From Pseudobacteroides cellulosolvens ATCC 35603 = DSM 2933 (lineage in GTDB: Bacteria; Bacillota; Clostridia; Acetivibrionales; DSM-2933): DNA of 64,000 bases. Below the pieces are notes generated by a model. The model was given only the letters and a program-made list of their open reading frames with translations, searched no databases and had not been told where the DNA came from. Below, in pieces: positions 36,185-45,423 of this stretch. The DNA is taken from the NCBI RefSeq assembly GCF_001262605.1, contig NZ_LGTC01000001.1, forward strand, positions 3,795,001 to 3,859,000. The letters run 5' to 3'. The stretch's first letter is position 1; each line of letters starts with the position of its first letter. The position numbers and the translations under genes were made by a program.

Positions 36185-37006
36185 TCAAAAATCATGTAAC
36201 GCATGAAAAAGCATTGTGGCCACACCTATTTCCAATACATCATGAATAATTCTGTGTGACAAACTCTCAACACAGGTGCTTTCAATTCCTAATGGAATAC
36301 CTGGTGCAGCAATGATCATTCTTTCATTGACGGCAGTTTCCTTTATAATTCCGGCAGCAGGCGTTGCATCCAGTACAAAATCAAAATTTGGCAATACCTT
36401 ATCCAGTTCTTTTACAATTTTAATGTTTTCTATATGTTTCTTAAGACTTTTTGCTTTTTCCTTATCAATATCATAAACTGATATTTTTGCCCCTTTCATA
36501 TCGAGAAAAGCAGCAGCTCCAATGCCTACAGGTCCTGCACCAATAAGAAGCACTTCCTTATCACGGATTCCTCCAGCCACTAGATCTAAAGCAGCAGCAT
36601 AACCTCTGCCCGTTGCATCACCATTATCCACCACTTTTCTTGATAATGTATTTAATGCAATAAATTTTTCATCGTCAGCAATAAATATAACGTCCGCCAT
36701 TCTTTGATAAGCTTCCTCAATCCCTGAAATATCTTTTTCTGAGGTTACATATGATGAAAACCCAAGAATATTTATTATATCTTTAATCGTTTCGCAAAAG
36801 CCATTTATTACTCCATCCCCGCATGATACCGGAACTACTGCAATGTGAGAGTTAACTTTGTAACTGTTATAATACTTTTCATAGATACCTGTTGCATGTA
36901 GAGCAATCCCCGCAAGATCGGTTCCGGTCTTAGTTATTAATTCCTTATTATATGACATTAGGTTTTTCGAAACTTCACAAATATCCTTTTCCTTCAATAA
37001 TGTCAT
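36185..37006 (-). CDS. pylD: Pyrroline-forming dehydrogenase PylD
   Basis: A 273-residue enzyme that oxidises L-lysine-N-epsilon-3R-methyl-D-ornithine; the product cyclises to pyrrolysine. A C-terminal Rossmann fold is evident from VLLIGAGPVGIGAAAFLDMKGA followed by an acidic residue (SVYDID), as expected for NAD binding, and LDATPAAGIIKE is also conserved. The start codon overlaps the pylC stop by one base (TAATG), so translation is coupled. The order pylB-pylC-pylD is conserved in pyl operons. Confidence 0.93.
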   Translation of the reverse strand: MTLLKEKDICEVSKNLMSYNKELITKTGTDLAGIALHATGIYEKYYNSYKVNSHIAVVPVSCGDGVINGFCETIKDIINILGFSSYVTSEKDISGIEEAYQRMADVIFIADDEKFIALNTLSRKVVDNGDATGRGYAAALDLVAGGIRDKEVLLIGAGPVGIGAAAFLDMKGAKISVYDIDKEKAKSLKKHIENIKIVKELDKVLPNFDFVLDATPAAGIIKETAVNERMIIAAPGIPLGIESTCVESLSHRIIHDVLEIGVATMLFHALHDF

Positions 37007-38190
37007 TACTTCACCTTCCTTCTTAAATTATTGAACCCGATAGGAGTTTTGTCAATATATGCAGTTAAACCCATCTTGTTCATAATACTACTTATGGTAC
37101 TGCTTCTATTTTTTAATGCATTATCTATATCATCTCCTAATATTATAAGGGTTGCAGCCCAGTTTGTTTTGCCTTCATCATAGTCAGTAAGTGCCTCATG
37201 GGCACCGAAAAAATCCTTTATAAGCTTTAGGTTGACAGTACATGACATAATATGTTCACCACACACCTCAAGGCTGTCTTTAGTTACTTTAACATGTTCA
37301 TAAATAACTGTTTTTTCTTTACGTCTGCTGATTCCTATACTCATTCCTCCTTTTGAAAAAGACTTCCATAATACTTCAAGGAGATTTGTCCCTGTTGAAT
37401 TGTATACAGCTGTAGGAGTCTGGCTTGGAAGCCTCGCATCAATTTCAAGTACCTTCAGTATGTTATCATGATAAATAACTTCAACATCAAAAATCCCGGT
37501 CATATCTAGATGCTGTGCAATTTTAAGAGAAATTTGTTTAAATTCATTTTCTTTTTCCTTTGTTATTTCTGCTGGAGCAATCACTCTCTTACAGTCAAAT
37601 CCTTTATCCATTTCAAGCTCTGTTACCTGAAAGGTCTGCACCTTTCCATTAAAGCATATCACCTCAATAGAATATGACGGTCCTTCTATAAATTCCTGTA
37701 TAACCCATTCACTATCCGCATCCATAGCCTCTAAGTGCTTTTTAAATTCATCCTCACAGTTAATTCTGGTTACTCCCTTGCTGCCGCTGGCTGATGACGG
37801 TTTAAATATAACAGGAAATCTACACTGGGGCCATTTGTGAGGTATCGGTATACCTATTTTATTAAACAGCCTGTCTGACATCAGTTTGGAAGAAGATATT
37901 CCATAAGCCTTCTTATCATAGAGCAGTGGCTTACCTGCTTTTTCTGCACATATCCGGATATTCTCAAGTGCCGTATCATCCTCAAGGGCCGGAACTATAA
38001 AGTCAACCCTTCCAAAAACCTTTAAAAGCTCCTCAGAATCATTAGTATCAGTTACAGCAAACTCATCGCAAAGCAAACCCGCCGGAACATTTTCATTACG
38101 GTCAACAAGTACAACCTCCCAACCTGCCTTTTTGGCCAGATAGGACGCCTCAACACCTTGAAGCTTTCCCCCTACTACAGCAACCCGCAT
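37006..38190 (-). CDS. pylC: Pyrrolysine biosynthesis ligase PylC (ATP-grasp)
   Basis: A 394-residue ATP-grasp ligase that joins 3R-methyl-D-ornithine to the epsilon amine of lysine. The N-terminal Rossmann start is MRVAVVGGKLQGVEASYLAKKAGW. ATP-grasp features include PVIFKPSSASGSKGV, WVIQEFIEGPSYSIEV and FDVEVIYHDNILKVLEIDARLPSQ. It overlaps the end of pylB by 16 bases. The length is close to known PylC proteins. Confidence 0.93.
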   Translation of the reverse strand: MRVAVVGGKLQGVEASYLAKKAGWEVVLVDRNENVPAGLLCDEFAVTDTNDSEELLKVFGRVDFIVPALEDDTALENIRICAEKAGKPLLYDKKAYGISSSKLMSDRLFNKIGIPIPHKWPQCRFPVIFKPSSASGSKGVTRINCEDEFKKHLEAMDADSEWVIQEFIEGPSYSIEVICFNGKVQTFQVTELEMDKGFDCKRVIAPAEITKEKENEFKQISLKIAQHLDMTGIFDVEVIYHDNILKVLEIDARLPSQTPTAVYNSTGTNLLEVLWKSFSKGGMSIGISRRKEKTVIYEHVKVTKDSLEVCGEHIMSCTVNLKLIKDFFGAHEALTDYDEGKTNWAATLIILGDDIDNALKNRSSTISSIMNKMGLTAYIDKTPIGFNNLRRKVK

Positions 38191-39284
38191 ACCAAACCTC
38201 CACCGTTTAAACAGTTAACCGGCTCCAAATTATTATGCCTTTTATTAATAAATTCCCTGTACTCTGATAAAGCAGCCGGAGCTAATCCACAATCTATAAG
38301 CAGTGGCTCTATTCCTTTTACAGTCCTGTTCCCTTCATCTATATCCAATATACTTTGGGAAACACCCATAAGCCCTGATTTGGGAGGAATAAGTGAAGTA
38401 ACAACATTTGCCCCAGCTTCAAGTCTTTCCCTTAAACCCACTATTCCCTCAACATCTAAAGACGCTGGAATGAGCCTGTCCGGGAACATTATCCGCATAA
38501 CTGCAATCATATTGAGTTCTAACTTATCACTTCCTTTTAAAGCTTTATACATTGGCGTTCCATGCTGGGGCACAAAGGTCATAACCCTAATTTGGTCAGC
38601 ATCAATGCTTTTCATCTTAAAAAGAGAATCTGCTGCATCTTTTACTCCGTCCCCTACTCCCAATAAAAGCCCCTCTTCTACCAGCAGCCCCGCTTCCTTT
38701 GCATGTACCTTGGATATCCATCTGTCATCATAGTTTTGATTAATCCTCAAAGCTTTATATAGAAGCCTGTTATGTGTCTCCTGATAGCAGGCATACCATG
38801 TTGCTCCCGAATTTCGAAGCTTTTTAAGTGTATCCCTGTTAACAACACCTGGTGAAACCATAACAGGTAACTTTACACTATCACTTACTGCTTTAACTAA
38901 TTGAATCAACTTATCTGAGCCATCCATAAGATATTCAGGGTCTTCACCCATAGTCAGATCGATTAAGTGAGCACCTGATTGTTCCAAATCATATGCTGCC
39001 TGCATAATTTCCTCATCACTCTTACGATACCTTCTGCAATAGCTATTGGATTTTCTGTAATAGCAGAATGTACAATCGTTTCTGCAATAAGTTGAAAAAT
39101 ATACAAACCCGTACATAAACACTTTGTCCGAAAAATATCTTGTTCTCATCTCTTTTGCTGCGTCAAACAGTTTTTTTCTATCATCTTCCTTATCAATACC
39201 TATAAGGTACTGAACCTCTTCCTTTGAAAGAGACTCCTCATCCAATGCCCTTTTTAATATATTGTTAATATTTAATGAGACCAT
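38175..39284 (-). CDS. pylB: Methylornithine synthase PylB (radical SAM)
   Basis: A 369-residue radical SAM mutase that converts lysine to 3R-methyl-D-ornithine, the first step of pyrrolysine synthesis. The cluster motif CxxxCxxC appears as YCRNDCTFCYYRKSN near residue 65. Further hallmarks are DLTMGEDPEYL, MVSPGVVNRDTL and FVPQHGTPM. It starts 19 bases after pylSc with AAAGGAG upstream and overlaps pylC. The stop is TAG, notable for a gene expressed together with an amber suppressor tRNA. Confidence 0.94.
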   Translation of the reverse strand: MVSLNINNILKRALDEESLSKEEVQYLIGIDKEDDRKKLFDAAKEMRTRYFSDKVFMYGFVYFSTYCRNDCTFCYYRKSNSYCRRYRKSDEEIMQAAYDLEQSGAHLIDLTMGEDPEYLMDGSDKLIQLVKAVSDSVKLPVMVSPGVVNRDTLKKLRNSGATWYACYQETHNRLLYKALRINQNYDDRWISKVHAKEAGLLVEEGLLLGVGDGVKDAADSLFKMKSIDADQIRVMTFVPQHGTPMYKALKGSDKLELNMIAVMRIMFPDRLIPASLDVEGIVGLRERLEAGANVVTSLIPPKSGLMGVSQSILDIDEGNRTVKGIEPLLIDCGLAPAALSEYREFINKRHNNLEPVNCLNGGGLVCGLL

Positions 39285-39303
39285 ATCAGTACTCCTTTCA
39301 ATT

Positions 39304-40140
39304 TCAGATATTTAACCGGACTCCATTAAGATAAGTAATACTTTTGCCCATGCTATGGATATTACGTCCGCCTTCTTTTGCCATAAGCAGTCTTTCAAGA
39401 CCAAATCCAATTCCTATCCATGGCCCTGTCATTCCCCATTTTTCATCTAAAAAATGGGGTCCCATGGCACTTGAACCAAGCTCTGTATCACACAACATAA
39501 CATCAACGGTATCACCATATACAACAGATGATGTTCTTTCAAGATGATATCCTTCAATCCCCACCGTTTTCATCACAACTTTTGCAAGCTCCTCTATCCT
39601 TTTCTCCCGATCTTCATCAGCTGTTCCCCATTCCACTAGATTCAGCATTGTGAATTCGCTTAAGTGCTCAGAACCTTGAGATTCTTTTCTAAAACATGAG
39701 CCTATTTCAAAAATTCTCACAGGCATTTCCCAAATTCTTACCAGATCCTTTAAAATATAATAAAGGTTCGGTGCCAACATCGGTCTTAAACATTTACCAC
39801 CATCCACCCAGAAGACCTGAGAAAAAAGAGTATGATTGTCATCTATAGTCATCTTTTCCAAAAGACCTTTTGATAAAAGCACAGGGGTTGTTACCTGAAC
39901 AAAGCCAATATTATTAAGTGCATTTATGAGTTTTGTTTCCAGTTCACAAATTGGTGGTCTTTTTGTCATTTTCCTATACTCTTCAAGGCGGCTGCGGCCT
40001 TCTCTTGCCAGCACCTTTTCTATTTTCTTAAACTCACTGTCACGCTCTTTCAATGTATCAAATTCTATAATCATTTGCTCGTTTTTAGCCCCAAGCTCAC
40101 CCAGTCTCTTCTTTTGAGACTCACTCCATAAAATAGACAT
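39304..40140 (-). CDS. pylSc: Pyrrolysyl-tRNA synthetase catalytic domain PylSc
   Basis: A 278-residue class II aminoacyl-tRNA synthetase core that charges tRNA-Pyl with pyrrolysine. Visible elements are LRPMLAPNLYYIL, class II motif 2 in IGSCFRKESQGSEHLSEFTM, the Asn of EFTMLN that corresponds to the substrate-gripping Asn346 of the Methanosarcina enzyme, and VYGDTVDVM with the Tyr equivalent to Tyr384. Val replaces the archaeal Cys348. Motif 3 is GIGFGLERLLM. The N-terminal domain is encoded apart as pylSn, the bacterial split arrangement. Confidence 0.95.
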   Translation of the reverse strand: MSILWSESQKKRLGELGAKNEQMIIEFDTLKERDSEFKKIEKVLAREGRSRLEEYRKMTKRPPICELETKLINALNNIGFVQVTTPVLLSKGLLEKMTIDDNHTLFSQVFWVDGGKCLRPMLAPNLYYILKDLVRIWEMPVRIFEIGSCFRKESQGSEHLSEFTMLNLVEWGTADEDREKRIEELAKVVMKTVGIEGYHLERTSSVVYGDTVDVMLCDTELGSSAMGPHFLDEKWGMTGPWIGIGFGLERLLMAKEGGRNIHSMGKSITYLNGVRLNI

Positions 40141-40182
40141 TTTTAATTCACCACACTTTCGAATTCATTAAAATTTGATATG

Positions 40183-41064
40183 CTAAGCTAATTCAATTTT
40201 CCAAACAGCCGGTTTTTTCATAATAAGAGGTGTGGACCTTAGGCATCTATGCCCTACAAAATTAATATCACTACGTCCTAACATCCTTATAATTGCTTCA
40301 CCATAAGTCAACCCCGCTTCAACCTCTACAGGCTTAGAAACACAAAATCCAGTCTTTTCAAAAGCAATAGATGTCTTTCCGCAAAGATGGATAATGGAAT
40401 TATCCAGATGTCCCTCAACCCTCTTAAGGAGATTGTATGAATGTTTGCCGCTGATTTCTCTATAGATCTTAGGGCCCACAAGGCCCAAATCCCCAGTGGG
40501 ATCCGCATAAGATATTATATCTGCACCTTTATTAACACCCTCCAGAATATATTTAAACAAGCTGTCTTCAATCTTCTGTAAAGTGCTTTCAATTAAATCA
40601 CGACGATTTTTGATTCCCTTATAAAGAGACATAGAGTCTATAAGCAAGGCAATTATGGTAAATGGCCCCTCAACATTAAGCACTACATTTTTCTCTTTTA
40701 ACTTCAAAAGGCTTACTGCATCAAGTACTTCCTTTATACGCCCCTTTTCAAGGTCAATTTCTTTAATATCAGCCAACTCTTCAATTTTCTTATATTTGTA
40801 TCCTTGAAGAACAGGGCCTGTTTTTTCTTCTCCTATCCTAAAATCGCCCCCAATAGCTTCTGCCTCAACAGTTACACAGAACGGAAGCCTACAGAGTGTA
40901 TCATTATCCATTTTTCTCATTTCATCAGAAACCAAAGCCATGGAATCTTTCTTAGTGTGGGCAGCACTCCTTGGTATTCCTGTATTTTTTACAATAGAAT
41001 CCGGGATCAGCTCCATTGATTCTCCTGAGCATATAAAATCCAATTGATTACTAAAATCATTCAT
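40183..41064 (-). CDS. UroD-superfamily protein, probable corrinoid methyltransferase partner
   Basis: A 293-residue protein with the TIM-barrel pattern of the uroporphyrinogen decarboxylase / MtbA-MtaA superfamily. A possible zinc site occurs in IIHLCGKTS (His-x-Cys) and a distal Cys in FVGHRCLRST. It is shorter and more divergent than the MtbA-like protein at 45515-46531, and its zinc-site spacing differs. Its start overlaps the stop of the RACo-like gene by ATGA, and it precedes pylSc, so it belongs to the methylamine/pyl operon. It may transfer methyl groups between a corrinoid protein and another acceptor, but no experimental counterpart is known to me. Stop codon TAG. Confidence 0.65.
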   Translation of the reverse strand: MNDFSNQLDFICSGESMELIPDSIVKNTGIPRSAAHTKKDSMALVSDEMRKMDNDTLCRLPFCVTVEAEAIGGDFRIGEEKTGPVLQGYKYKKIEELADIKEIDLEKGRIKEVLDAVSLLKLKEKNVVLNVEGPFTIIALLIDSMSLYKGIKNRRDLIESTLQKIEDSLFKYILEGVNKGADIISYADPTGDLGLVGPKIYREISGKHSYNLLKRVEGHLDNSIIHLCGKTSIAFEKTGFCVSKPVEVEAGLTYGEAIIRMLGRSDINFVGHRCLRSTPLIMKKPAVWKIELA

Positions 41065-43002
41065 ACCGTTTCCTCCAAAGATTTCTTATTGCCGGTAAAA
41101 CCATCCTTTGCTTGTTGAAAGCTCATGGCCTCATAAAAGTACTCCTGAAAATCTTTATCTGCTGCTGACTCTACGAACTCTACAAATCTTGCAACTTCCT
41201 TTGCCTCATCTCTCTTGCTTTTATCAAAAAGTGCCAATTTAGCTCCCTCTCCTGCTGCATTTCCTACAGCTGTAATATTTTCAAGTCCACAATCAGGAAA
41301 CATACCTATTGTAAGGGCACTTTCCTTATTTATGAAACTTCCAAATGCTCCAGCAAGAACTATTCTATCTATCTTTTCGAATCCACTCCTTTTTAAAAGT
41401 ATTCTTGCACCTGCATAAAGGCCGCTTTAGCCAACTGAACAGCCCTTATATCTTTTTGGGTTATTGATATATCCATACCTAATTCATTCTCATAATTCCA
41501 TAGGAGAACATATTCCATTTTACCTTTTTCATCTTTTCTAACCCTGGGTGAGGTATTCTTTTTTACTATTGTGCCGTTTTTATCCACTATTCCTGACTTA
41601 ATCATTTCTGCCACAGCGTCAATTATTCCAGAACCGCATATTCCTTTAACGTTTACCATTATTGACCCGTCATGCCATTTGTCATCTCCGATTATTTTTA
41701 TGGAGGGCTCCAGCGACACCTCATCAATCCTGACTCCTTCGATAGCTCCAGGTGCTGCTCGCATGCCAAATTTTATCTGTGCGCCTTCCAAAGCAGGCCC
41801 GGTTGCACATGAAGTGACTAGAAGACGCTCTCTGTTACCAAAGGCTATTTCCCCATTGGTACCGATGTCAATAATAAGTATCTTTTTATCCTGTTTGTAG
41901 GGCTCTTCGGATATTAGTACAGCTATGTTATCTGCACCGACAAACCCTGCTTCAATAGGAAGGAAATGTACATTACCTCCATCCATAATGTTTAGTCCCA
42001 AATCCCTGGCCTTAATATCAAGAGAGGATCTTACTACCGATGTAAAAGGTGAGCAGCCTAAGTAAGAAGGATTTATATTAAGTGCTATATGATGCATTGC
42101 TGTATTACAAACTATTACAACCTCAGAAATCATTTGGGCAGCTTTCCCGCAAGACTCAGCCATTCTCTCTATCAGCCTGTTAAGCTCTTTAATAATTAAT
42201 GAGTTCATCTTTTCCAAGCCGTCTTTATTCATCATTACATAAGTAATCCTTGAAACAACATCATCCCCGTAGCAAACCTGGGGATTTACCATTGAATCCC
42301 TAAATAAAACTTTTCCTGTTGCAAGTTCGCAAAGGTAAGCTGCAATTGTTGTAGTACCCAAATCTATTGCAATTCCATATACTTTATCAACATTTCCCTC
42401 CTCAACTGCAATTATCTCTCTGTCATCTAAAAGTGTTGCAATTACATCCCATTGACTTTTTCTAAGTACATCCGGCAAGTCAAGAAGGCAGCTATAATCG
42501 ATTTTAATTTCATCCTCAAGATACTTATAACATGCCTTTAAACCGTCTATAAGCCTTCCTGCATCATCCCTGTAATCGTCAAGAGTTGGTTTTGTAAGTT
42601 TAACATGGTATTTCTTAATATTTGGGTCTATTTTAAATGTATTTTCTTTTCCAGTTTCCAGTATTACCTGTTTTAAAGCCTTGCTGGTATCAGGAACAAA
42701 AATTACAACATCCCCATAATTTTGGTACAACATGCAAGCCTGAAACCTTCAGCAAATTCCGCCTCGGTAAGGAGTGTTTTTTCATGCATTGAAACAGTTG
42801 ATATATTTCCCATTTTGGACTCTATGCCATCTTTTTCAGAATATCCTTCTCGTATTTTCACCTTGCACTTTCCACAACTTACAGCACCACCACAGGGAGC
42901 ATCAATATCAACCCCAAGATCTCTTGCTGCCTCCAGTATGGTTTTCCCCTCTTGTATACACCCTTTAATTCCTTCAGGTTGAAATACAACATTAAAAGTC
43001 AT
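41061..43002 (-). pseudogene. RACo/RamA-like corrinoid-protein activator, split by two frameshifts
   Basis: Three frames together make one protein of about 625 residues. The first part is an N-terminal [2Fe-2S] ferredoxin domain (APCGGAVSCGKCKVKI, later RLACCTKI) from ATG 43002 to about 42718. The second is a DUF4445 ASKHA ATPase core (GIAIDLGTTTIAAYL, LIIDIGTNGEIAFG, KGICGSGIID) to about 41417. The third is the C-terminal segment (VLAGAFGSF, MFPDCGLENITAVGNAAG) to TGA 41061. At both junctions one T is missing before ATG: AAA ATT ATG where TAT is expected (KI-YGDVVIF), and GCC TTT ATG where TAT is expected (AAF-YAGARILL). Restoring one base at each point gives an uninterrupted RACo-like sequence. 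Such proteins reductively reactivate inactive Co(II) corrinoid proteins such as MtmC using ATP. Either the gene is decayed or these are sequencing errors. Confidence 0.85.
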
Positions 43003-43083
43003 ATATATCACGTTCCTTATAAAATTATTTATATACTATATTGACAAGCCTGCATTAAAAATCAACCTATTCTTAGACATTAA

Positions 43084-43204
43084 AAAATAGCCAGGCTCAA
43101 ATATATTTGGCGGAGAGTCCGGGAGTTACACCCGGCTGCACGGATTTAGAGTCCATGTGATCCTTGCGATCCACCCTCCATGTTAAAAATATCCTGACTA
43201 TTTT
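43084..43204 (-). other. Long-range stem bracketing tRNA-Pyl
   Basis: On the minus strand AAAATAGTCAGG (43193-43204) upstream of the tRNA can pair, with one mismatch, with CCTGGCTATTTT (43084-43095) downstream, where further T residues follow. The tRNA therefore sits inside a larger stem-loop that may guide processing, and its distal arm with the T run may end a tRNA-only transcript. Confidence 0.5.
43108..43179 (-). tRNA. pylT: tRNA-Pyl (anticodon CUA)
   Basis: A 72-base tRNA with encoded CCA. Acceptor GGAGGGT pairs with ACTCTCC (one G-U). It shows the peculiar tRNA-Pyl features: a single base between acceptor and D stems, a five-base D loop (GATC-GCAAG-GATC), a six-base-pair anticodon stem (CATGGA/TCCGTG) around loop CTCTAAA with anticodon CUA, a three-base variable loop (CAG) and T stem CCGGG/CCCGG. 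The anticodon arm is nearly identical to that of the Methanosarcina and Desulfitobacterium tRNAs as I recall them. It lies between mtmB and the activator gene and is read by PylSn plus PylSc. Confidence 0.97.
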
Positions 43205-43236
43205 AGAGCTGAATTTAGTTTTTAAGAATTAAGATA

Positions 43237-43263
43237 ATTATAAAACTTTATTACAATCATCAA
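43237..43263 (-). promoter_or_regulatory. Possible promoter for pylT and the pyl operon
   Basis: On the minus strand TTGATG (43258-43263) and a perfect TATAAT (43237-43242) are separated by 15 bases, somewhat short. The element lies about 57 bases upstream of the tRNA, in the only sizeable gap within the methylamine/pyl cluster. Confidence 0.35.
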
Positions 43264-43318
43264 AACATTTTCCGATTCGCAATCCGGGCAAATACATTAT
43301 TGGTATTCATTACAGATG

Positions 43319-43362
43319 CGGAAAAGGAATACGGACTTATTTGTTCCCGTACTCCTTTTCCG
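43319..43362 (-). terminator. Strong hairpin after mtmB
   Basis: CGGAAAAGGAATACGG (43319-43334) and CCGTACTCCTTTTCCG (43347-43362) form a 16-base stem with one mismatch, 8 bases past the mtmB stop. No T run follows on the minus strand, so it may stabilise the mtmCB message or partly terminate it before pylT. Confidence 0.6.
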
Positions 43363-43370
43363 GGAATCTG

Positions 43371-44759
43371 TTATTTAGTCCAGTAATCAAGCCCTAATCC
43401 TGTCAGAATCTTCACTGCCTCATCATACACGCTGAGATATTCCTGTGTTGGAAGCAATGTAATAACATCATAGCACTCTTCAAAAGGCTTACCCTTTGGT
43501 GCTGCCTTATAATCCTTTTCATAAATTGATACCAGTTTATCCAGTATTTCATTTACTTTTTCAGTTTCCATACCTGCAACTGCACGAGCAGCTTCTGCCA
43601 TCATTCTAGCTTCAAGGCCTGTAGTGTAATTCGTTGCAACACCCTTTGCAGAAGCGACCCCTGATAAAATTTCACGTCCGCTTGCAGTATCAGTTATCGC
43701 CTGTGCCGCTGTCTCCAATAAGCACATTACCGTACATGGGCCTGCAGCTGTATAATACTGGTTACCAAGCATCAGATGAGTGTTAGCCTCTATTGCCATC
43801 GCACAGTGTCCAGCTACAGCAAGAGCCTCTCTGGCTGTAGTGATACCCCAACGCACATGAACAGGCCCGTCAAGATGCCAGGTTGCATTTAACATTACGA
43901 AGGCATTAATAGTTGTAGCAACATCGACAATTGTAGTCTCTTCAAGACCACCTGCATAACCTCCGTATATAGGCATTTGCTCAACCATGATGACATTACC
44001 AGCCAGTACATAATGAGCTGTAGCAATCAATGCACCTACATCGATTTTAAGCTCATTTAACTGGGATACTTCATGGCTGTCAGAAGGCCTCATCCCTCCA
44101 GGAAAATCTGCAGCTATTACTCCTGCGGGTGATAGTGAAGTTTCGTTCCCCTACAACCCCATACCCGATCTTCCGGCTCTGTCCTGAGCAGCTCTTACCA
44201 TAATTGCTTCAGACTTTACTGCTGCTATTTCCCACGGACTTCCAGGTACAGGGTCATGACCTTTAATTGTCTGGAGTACACCGTCAACTATTGTGTCAAC
44301 AAGAGGCTCCTGTGCATAGGACTGGTGTATTGCAAGAAAGTGTTCCTCTGAACATGGTGCTCCCGTTGGTCCCCCTTGAATAAGAGGTGATTTTTTATCA
44401 CTGAAACTTCTTGGCACAACCTCTTCTGCTTCTTTACCTTCACCGTATATAAAACGGCTAGGTGCAGAAGCAATTGCAGCGTCTACTTCCTCTTCGGTGT
44501 ACTTAATAACACGGCCTGTATCAATACAGTATATACCGCATTCTACCAACAGCTCCTTACCTGCTTTAAAAAGGTTGTTTATGAGTTCTTTGTCAGTGGG
44601 AATTATGGTCTTCTTATCCATTTTGATGTTGTATTTCTTTTTTAACATCCCAACTGTTTGAGGAATAACTTTATAGTCCCATTCCTTTTCTTCCATCTTA
44701 GGCCCGCTTCTTGCCCTATCATATACATCAAATACAGTCAATGCTTTTGCTAGTGCCAT
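43371..44759 (-). CDS. mtmB: Monomethylamine methyltransferase MtmB with in-frame UAG (pyrrolysine)
   Basis: Transfers the methyl group of monomethylamine to the corrinoid of MtmC. The frame is read through one TAG (44151-44153, codon 203) to give 462 residues, close to the archaeal MtmB length, in which pyrrolysine is at position 202. The amber context GRSGMGL-Pyl-GNETSLS matches GRPGMGV-Pyl-GPETSLS of Methanosarcina as I recall it. Both halves are well conserved (QGGPTGAPCSEEHFL before; SHEVSQLNELKID, MPIYGGYAGGLEETTIVDVAT and SGREILSGVASAKGV after). Without read-through the protein would lose its C-terminal 260 residues, including most of the TIM barrel. ATG 44759 is chosen for GGGGTG 6 bases upstream; it overlaps mtmC by 32 bases. 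Confidence 0.96.
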
Positions 44760-45423
44760 TTGTATCACCCCGGATTTCTAACATTATTTTTTTAGCTATT
44801 TCAACTGCTTCAGATGCACTTTCCGAATAACCGTCTCCACCTATTTTTTCTACCCATTCACTGGAAACAGGAGCTCCTCCGAACATGCACTTATATTTCG
44901 CTCTTACGCCTTCCTCTTTCAGCATATCTACGATGTCCCTCTGTGAAGGCATAGTTGTAGTCATAAGAGCAGATCCTACAATAATGTCAACGTTATATTC
45001 CTTTGCTTTTGCAACAACCTCAGTTACAGGTACATCCCTGCCAAGGTCAATTACTTCAAAACCGCTTGCAGAGAGCATTGTCTTGACAATATTTTTACCT
45101 ATGTCATGAATATCCCCCTGAACAGTATGTATAAGCACCTTTCCCAGTGAAGCATTCTTTTTGTCTTCTTCAGACATAGATGCTGTAAGTATGCTCACTG
45201 CTGCTTCAAAAGCTTCTGCTGCAAGTAACAGCTGTGGGACGAAAACTTCCCCCTCGTCAAACAGATCACTAATGGTTTTCATACCGACAGCCAAGCCGTC
45301 ATTTATGGCAACCAGCGGGTCAATTCCAGCTTCTACAGCTTCTTCAGCCGCTTCCTCAGCCATTTCACTTTCCATTTCTTCAATAGCCTTTTTTAGCTTT
45401 TCAAGAATTTCATTTTGGCTCAT
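44728..45423 (-). CDS. mtmC: Monomethylamine corrinoid protein MtmC
   Basis: A 231-residue corrinoid carrier. Residues 1-90 are the helical cap, and from about 95 the B12-binding Rossmann domain shows GDIHDIGKNIV with the cobalt-ligating His near residue 106 (DxHxxG motif), then VGSALMTTTMPSQRDIV and MFGGAPVS. It accepts methyl from MtmB and passes it to the MtbA-like protein. AGGAGG lies 7 bases before ATG 45423. The Co(II) form would be rescued by the RACo-like activator encoded downstream. Confidence 0.95.
   Translation of the reverse strand: MSQNEILEKLKKAIEEMESEMAEEAAEEAVEAGIDPLVAINDGLAVGMKTISDLFDEGEVFVPQLLLAAEAFEAAVSILTASMSEEDKKNASLGKVLIHTVQGDIHDIGKNIVKTMLSASGFEVIDLGRDVPVTEVVAKAKEYNVDIIVGSALMTTTMPSQRDIVDMLKEEGVRAKYKCMFGGAPVSSEWVEKIGGDGYSESASEAVEIAKKIMLEIRGDTNGTSKSIDCI

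Noticed and set aside
37924..38307. Cobalamin riboswitch B12-box complements (CAGTGGC at 37924 and 38301)
   Set aside because: Both lie inside pylC and pylB coding sequence, without the rest of the riboswitch core.
41061..43002. Programmed -1 frameshifting in the corrinoid activator gene
   Set aside because: Neither junction has a usable X XXY YYZ slippery heptamer in frame (C AAA ATT A and C TTT ATG at best), so single-base deletion or sequencing error is more likely.
43371..44768. Two adjacent genes, each a fragment of a methylamine methyltransferase
   Set aside because: They are one frame interrupted only by TAG at the known pyrrolysine position, with tRNA-Pyl and synthetase genes nearby; treated as a single mtmB.
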